The notes under the pieces are model-generated. The model was given only the letters and a program-made list of their open reading frames with translations. It had not been told where the DNA came from and searched no databases. The position numbers were made by a program, and so were the translations under genes. A stretch of DNA of 64,000 nucleotides from Bacteroidales bacterium (GTDB lineage: Bacteria; Bacteroidota; Bacteroidia; Bacteroidales; 4484-276). Of the stretch, positions 59,842-64,000 are shown one piece after another (position 1 is the stretch's first letter; each line of letters starts with the position of its first letter). The DNA is taken from NCBI GenBank assembly GCA_014860585.1, contig JACZJL010000104.1, positions 1-64,000 of the forward strand, read 5' to 3'.

Positions 59842-61623
59842 ATGAACTTCAAGAGGATTCTGTTCTCCTTAGCCATCACTGCTGCCTGCTTTGCATCAGT
59901 TGCTCAACCCATTGTCGGCTTCTCGCCGGAAACAACTTTACAACACATCCGGTTTCTTGCTTCCGAGGAGCTAAAAGGACGTAAGTCGGGTACACCGGAG
60001 GCTTTCATAGCAGCCGATTACATCAGGAGCGAATTTCTTATATCCGGTGCTCAACTTATGGGCGATGGTGGATTTCAACAATTCGAAATTATTACAGGTA
60101 TTTCTCTTGGGCTGGATAATGCATTGCAAATCAAAGAACAAACTTTCGAAATAGGGGAGGATTTCACACCACTCCCTTTTAGCAAAAATGGTTTTTTGAC
60201 CGCAGAAGCAATCTTTGTGGGATATGGACTGGAGATTTCAAACGACAGTGTCAAATGGAACGATTATTCAGGAGTTGATATTAAAGGTAAATGGGCTGTA
60301 ATGCTTAGAGGTGAGCCTAAATCGGAAAATGGTACTGCCCTGGTTTCCGGTAATTTTGATGAGCGTTTCAAGGTCATGATTGCTCAGGATCATGGCGCCG
60401 CCGGGGTAATCTTTGTTTCGGGTGAACAGCTTGATAGTGAGGACAATTTATTGAAATTAACCTATGATAAAAGCCCGGCCACATCTGGAATTCCCGTAAT
60501 CCAGATTAAAAGAAAGGTAATAGATGCCGAACTTTCAACGATAGGTCGGAACATTGCTGACCTTGAATCGGAAATTGCCATGAAGAAGCAACCGGTCACA
60601 ACGGATATCCCGGTTACCATCAGTTCGCACGTGGATCTGGTAAAAGATCTGGCAGCTGCTTACAATGTGATAGCAATGATTGAAGGCCAGGATGAAATAC
60701 TTAAGGATCAGTTTATTGTAATTGGCGCCCATTACGACCACCTCGGATTGGGTGGTTTTGGCTCAGGATCACGCGTGCCCGATACCGTCGCAGTGCATTA
60801 CGGCGCCGATGATAATGCTTCGGGTGTGGCAGGAATTATCGAGTTGGCAAAACATTTCTCAAAACGTGAAAATCTACCCCAGCGGAGTCTTGTTTTTGTG
60901 GCTTTTGACGCTGAGGAGATGGGATTGATTGGTAGCCGGTTCTTTGTGAATAATCCTTTGATTGACCTGAAAAATGTGAATGCAATGATCAACTTCGACA
61001 TGATTGGCAGATTGAAGGAAAGTAATACCATTTCGATTGGAGGAACCGGAACATCCTTGGAAACTGAGGATATTCTAAATCAGCTTGCTGGCAAATATCC
61101 ACTCACCCTGAGTTATTCTGCCGAAGGATTCGGTCCTTCAGACCATGCTGCATTTTATGCGAAAAATATTCCTGTATTTTTTATTTCAACCGGAGCACAT
61201 GCCGATTATCACACCCCCCGCGATAATGAGACTGGCATCAATGCTGACGGCATGGTAAATGTACTTGATTTCGGTGCAGCGCTAATTTCAGAATTGTCTG
61301 ACCGCCCCGAAATGCTAACTTTTCAGGAAGCAGGCCCGTCATCGCGCAGCGATCACCGTTATAACTTTAAGGTTACCCTTGGCATTATGCCCGACATGAC
61401 TTCTTCGGGAAACGATGGCCTGAGAGTAGAAGCAGTCCGTCCCGGTGCACCTGCAGCATCCGGTGGAATGCGTAAAGGAGATATCATTACAGCTATCGAC
61501 GGCAATCCGGTTGGTAACATTTATGATTACATGGGACGACTCAAAAACCTTGAAGCAGGTCAGGTGATTTCAGTGGATGTCATACGTGATAGTAAGCATG
61601 AAGTGTTGATTATCCAGCTTTAA
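59842..61623 (+). CDS. Exported M28 aminopeptidase with PA and PDZ domains
   Basis: About 593 residues from ATG 59842 (the frame opens with a TTG three codons upstream). Sec signal (ASVAQ), then a protease-associated (PA) domain at about 110-240, then the M28 catalytic domain with zinc ligands in HYDHLG, ADDNASGV, DAEEMG (general base Glu plus zinc-binding Glu), NFDMIGR and ADYHTPRD. A C-terminal PDZ domain (about 500-593; LRVEAVRPGAPAASGGMRKGDIITAIDG) may bind peptide ends. The protein should remove N-terminal residues from peptides in the periplasm. Thioredoxin follows after 11 nt in what looks like one operon. Confidence 0.92.
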   Translation: MNFKRILFSLAITAACFASVAQPIVGFSPETTLQHIRFLASEELKGRKSGTPEAFIAADYIRSEFLISGAQLMGDGGFQQFEIITGISLGLDNALQIKEQTFEIGEDFTPLPFSKNGFLTAEAIFVGYGLEISNDSVKWNDYSGVDIKGKWAVMLRGEPKSENGTALVSGNFDERFKVMIAQDHGAAGVIFVSGEQLDSEDNLLKLTYDKSPATSGIPVIQIKRKVIDAELSTIGRNIADLESEIAMKKQPVTTDIPVTISSHVDLVKDLAAAYNVIAMIEGQDEILKDQFIVIGAHYDHLGLGGFGSGSRVPDTVAVHYGADDNASGVAGIIELAKHFSKRENLPQRSLVFVAFDAEEMGLIGSRFFVNNPLIDLKNVNAMINFDMIGRLKESNTISIGGTGTSLETEDILNQLAGKYPLTLSYSAEGFGPSDHAAFYAKNIPVFFISTGAHADYHTPRDNETGINADGMVNVLDFGAALISELSDRPEMLTFQEAGPSSRSDHRYNFKVTLGIMPDMTSSGNDGLRVEAVRPGAPAASGGMRKGDIITAIDGNPVGNIYDYMGRLKNLEAGQVISVDVIRDSKHEVLIIQL

Positions 61624-61634
61624 AGCAGAATTGG

Positions 61635-61937
61635 ATGGAAACTTTTAACGACATTATCAAAGGTCACAAGCCGGTACTTGTGGATTTCTCGGCAGAATGG
61701 TGTGGACCCTGTAAGATGATGGCGCCAATTCTCAGGGATTTGGCACAAAAGATCGGAGATAAAGCCCGGATCATTAAAATTGATGTTGATCGTAACCCTG
61801 CTGTTGCTCAAAAATATCAGATCGTGAGCGTTCCAACCTTGATCATTTTTCAAAATGGTCAGATTAAATACAGGCAATCCGGTGTTATACAGGCACAACA
61901 GCTCGCTGCACTGATCGAAAAGTATTCGGTCAACTAA
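61635..61937 (+). CDS. trxA: Thioredoxin
   Basis: A 100-residue protein with the active site WCGPCK (Cys23, Cys26) and the cis-Pro region IVSVPTLIIF. No signal peptide, so it is a cytosolic disulfide reductase. It is shorter than E. coli TrxA at both ends but holds the whole fold. It follows the M28 peptidase gene by 11 nt and is closed by a terminator. Confidence 0.93.
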   Translation: METFNDIIKGHKPVLVDFSAEWCGPCKMMAPILRDLAQKIGDKARIIKIDVDRNPAVAQKYQIVSVPTLIIFQNGQIKYRQSGVIQAQQLAALIEKYSVN

Positions 61938-61949
61938 CTGTATGACATG

Positions 61950-61983
61950 TGGAACCTTACATTAAGCAGCGTTCCATTTTTTC
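61950..61983 (+). terminator. Rho-independent terminator after thioredoxin gene
   Basis: TGGAAC (61951-61956) pairs with GTTCCA (61972-61977), followed by six T. Confidence 0.55.
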
Positions 61984-62069
61984 AGGGGCAGTAGTGGTTA
62001 GTTTTTAAATCTTCAGGTAAAGAAACAATTTTGTTTATTTTTACACCTGAAAACATAAAACTGATCAGC

Positions 62070-63308
62070 ATGAAAAAATTCTTCCTGAACCGCAGAATTT
62101 CGATTAGAATTCTGGTTCCGTTTTTTTTGTATTTTGTTCCCATTCTTTTATCAGCTCAGGACTGGATAATGGTGAAAGCGTTTCAACCTTCCCAAACCCT
62201 GCATTGCATCCGTTTTGCCAATCAGGATGTGGGCTATACGGTTTCTACACTCTATAACGGGAGTACCTACAATATCCATAAAACCACAGATGGAGGTGCC
62301 ACCTGGATGGATCAGAGTTCAGGTTTTACGGCCACCCGTTTTAAAGATATCCATATTTTTTCTGAAGACACTGTGATGATGTGCGGTAATTATGGTCTGG
62401 TAATCAGTACTTTCGATGGGGGAGAAACCTGGCTGGCAGATACCGTTGCTCCAAACGGAGACCATCTTTTTGGGATCAGTTTCGTTGGCCATACAGGATA
62501 TGTGTGTGGTAACAGTGGTGCAATTTTTAAAACTACCAACATGGGTGAAACCTGGACACAGATCAACCCACCGCTGATCTCAGCAATTGAGGAAATATAT
62601 TTCCTGGCGGAAGATTTCGGTTTTATCTGCGGGCTGAATTTTATTTATTACACCGAAGATGGCGGCGGCAACTGGGTAGAGCCTGAAAGCTTTCCCGGTG
62701 CAACAACCAATTGGTGGTTGAGAGAATTTAGTTTTGTAAGCAACTCGACAGGTTTTGTTTGTGGGGATATCGGACAGTTGTATAAAACCCTCGATGGCGG
62801 TAAAAACTGGATTTACCTTGATAATACACCCACCACAGAATCCCTGCAGTCAATGAAGGCGCTTGATGAAAATCGAATCTATGCCTGTGGATTTGGAGGA
62901 ACAGTAATCCGGTCATCAGATGGCGGTGTGCATTGGGAACAGATGACGGCAGGCTCTGCGCAGCATTTCAGAAGTATGGATTTCACACCTGAAGGGACCG
63001 GCTTTATCTGTACGCAGATAGGAGAGGTACTGAAGTATTCCGATCCCTGGCTGGGAATTGATGATAACCAACCCGAAGATGAAATTGTAATTTATCCCAA
63101 TCCGGTTGCTGATTATGTTTATTTCTCCTTTTGTGATGAGTCGCAATTCAGCAGTGAAGTCAGCCTATATAACTTGTCTGGTGTTTTAGTTGGAACATAC
63201 AGACTGGATAAAGCATTGGATGTTTCATTTTTAACGGATGGAATCTATTTTCTCCACTTTATTAGTTCAGACGGTCCAAATAAGATCAGATTATTGGTGA
63301 AAAAATAG
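62070..63308 (+). CDS. YCF48/BNR-repeat T9SS-secreted protein
   Basis: About 412 residues from ATG 62070, which starts a Sec signal (MKKFFLNRRISIRILV... ending LLSAQ); the frame is open from a TTG at 62031. The body is a beta-propeller of six BNR/YCF48-type repeats with D-G-G-x-x-W signatures (TTDGGATWMD, TFDGGETWLA, TTNMGETWTQ, TEDGGGNWVE, TLDGGKNWIY, SSDGGVHWEQ). A T9SS type A sorting domain closes the protein (IYPNPVADYVYFSF...GIYFLHFIS). No catalytic residues of sialidases are seen, so it is probably structural or binding. Ligand unknown. Confidence 0.85.
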   Translation: MKKFFLNRRISIRILVPFFLYFVPILLSAQDWIMVKAFQPSQTLHCIRFANQDVGYTVSTLYNGSTYNIHKTTDGGATWMDQSSGFTATRFKDIHIFSEDTVMMCGNYGLVISTFDGGETWLADTVAPNGDHLFGISFVGHTGYVCGNSGAIFKTTNMGETWTQINPPLISAIEEIYFLAEDFGFICGLNFIYYTEDGGGNWVEPESFPGATTNWWLREFSFVSNSTGFVCGDIGQLYKTLDGGKNWIYLDNTPTTESLQSMKALDENRIYACGFGGTVIRSSDGGVHWEQMTAGSAQHFRSMDFTPEGTGFICTQIGEVLKYSDPWLGIDDNQPEDEIVIYPNPVADYVYFSFCDESQFSSEVSLYNLSGVLVGTYRLDKALDVSFLTDGIYFLHFISSDGPNKIRLLVKK

Positions 63309-63401
63309 AAGATGACTTTCCGTCAAATCGTTGATGGAATATAAGAAAATTAGCAACGATTGCAGTGTAATCATTTGGGTGAATATTAACTCAGGTGAGT
63401 T

Positions 63402-64000
63402 CTAATAGGTCTTCGTCATGGTAGCCGGAACACAGATCGTATAATCCGCCAGGTTTGAATTCTCTGAGGTAAGGCTGTCGGTTTCTTCCTGTTCAACAGA
63501 GGCGATAGTAAGAATATTCAGATTGGGATATTGATTTTTCAGGTACCAGTAAATGCCTTCGAAGTTGTTGGAGTGATACGTACCGTGATAATGAAGCACT
63601 ACCTGTCCTTCCTGCCGGTTTTCGAGGATAAAGTGAGCCATTGTAGCATCTTTAATCGCCTGGGCTTTTGGGAGGTTTTCGTTGGCATGTCCGCCACCCA
63701 TTCCACTCATCATTTCAATCATGCTTTTGTAGCCCGGTAGCTCCGGATCATAAGCTATTGGCAGAGGTGCGATATATCTTTTGGCTTCCTGCGGCAAAGA
63801 ATCCAATCCCTCAAACCCCCGTTGATGCACTATTGAAGCATAGCGACGAGGAATATTGCTAGCCACAAATTTCAGTTTGTTTTCTTTGGCAAATTCAACC
63901 AAAGGTTTATAGTCAGTAGCATAGTTTTTCCACAATTTTGCTTCATCTTCAAAATTTTTCTGGCGTATGGTACCGGCAACATACTCATCCAATAGCAACT
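63402..64000 (-). CDS. ChaN-like haem/iron-regulated lipoprotein (C-terminal part)
   Basis: About 199 residues of a frame that runs to the window edge, so the N-terminus, probably with a lipoprotein signal, is missing. ASNIPRRYASIVHQRGFEGLDSLP, QAIKDATMAHFILENRQEGQ and VVLHYHGTYHSNNFEGIYWYL resemble the second half of the ChaN/PF04187 family, which binds haem at the outer membrane. The Tyr and His residues used for haem cannot be checked from this half alone. Confidence 0.72.
   Translation of the reverse strand, partial: LLLDEYVAGTIRQKNFEDEAKLWKNYATDYKPLVEFAKENKLKFVASNIPRRYASIVHQRGFEGLDSLPQEAKRYIAPLPIAYDPELPGYKSMIEMMSGMGGGHANENLPKAQAIKDATMAHFILENRQEGQVVLHYHGTYHSNNFEGIYWYLKNQYPNLNILTIASVEQEETDSLTSENSNLADYTICVPATMTKTY

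Noticed and set aside
63326-63361. AATCGTTG/CAACGATT hairpin after the YCF48-like gene
   Set aside because: 8-bp stem with a long loop and no T-run; kept only as a comment on the 8 kb repeat.
1-64000. tRNA, rRNA, CRISPR arrays, insertion sequences or integrases
   Set aside because: None seen on reading the intergenic regions and gene products; the ORF6N and Bro-N proteins are phage-related, but no prophage structure surrounds them.

Overview
The window comes from a member of the Bacteroidota, probably an anaerobic or marine Bacteroidales-like lineage. The evidence is a SusC/SusD pair, several proteins with a C-terminal type IX secretion (T9SS) sorting domain, many Sec lipoproteins, DUF4199 and DUF5723 proteins, ORF6N proteins, and a series of TAnnTTTG sequences (the Bacteroidota -7 element) at sensible distances from start codons. 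I saw no rRNA, tRNA, CRISPR array or transposase. Both ends of the window cut a gene.

Layout. Bases 1-23.3 kb are a patchwork of mostly unrelated genes: the end of a large T9SS-secreted surface protein, a GNAT acetyltransferase, an RNA ligase, an MscS channel, a Bro-N/Fic fusion, a second GNAT, a large FAD/Fe-S 2-hydroxyacid dehydrogenase, a FUSC-family membrane protein, a DPP IV-like peptidase, two adjacent ORF6N proteins, a GH109-like lipoprotein, ThiS, a five-gene operon ending in folC, and a YoeB-type toxin-antitoxin pair.

Bases 23.7-52.1 kb are the centrepiece: a polysaccharide utilisation locus (PUL) that I read as a beta-1,2-glucan (sophoran or cyclic beta-glucan) system. It starts with a membrane-spanning sensor ending in a LuxR-type helix-turn-helix. 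Then follow SusC, SusD, a LamG surface lipoprotein, two GH144-like (PF10091) lipoproteins, a 1062-residue exported protein with two carbohydrate-binding-like domains and a helical barrel I cannot place, a GPH/MFS transporter with a coiled-coil insertion, a cytosolic GH35-like enzyme, a cytosolic GH94 phosphorylase of the size of 1,2-beta-oligoglucan phosphorylase, a GH3 lipoprotein, a sodium/solute symporter and an alpha/beta-hydrolase lipoprotein. Proposed flow: surface binding and GH144 endo-cleavage, SusC/D import, periplasmic trimming by GH3, uptake through the GPH or SSS carrier, then phosphorolysis by GH94 and transglycosylation by the GH35-like enzyme in the cytosol. A GH13 enzyme with a T9SS domain faces the end of the locus on the other strand.

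Bases 55-64 kb carry an unknown membrane protein, a lipoprotein/DUF5723 pair, ElbB, an M28 peptidase with PDZ domain followed by thioredoxin, a YCF48/BNR-repeat T9SS protein, and the C-terminal part of a ChaN-like protein. Several long reading frames begin with in-frame TTG or GTG; I moved those starts to the ATG that gives a proper signal peptide or sits just after a -7 element.
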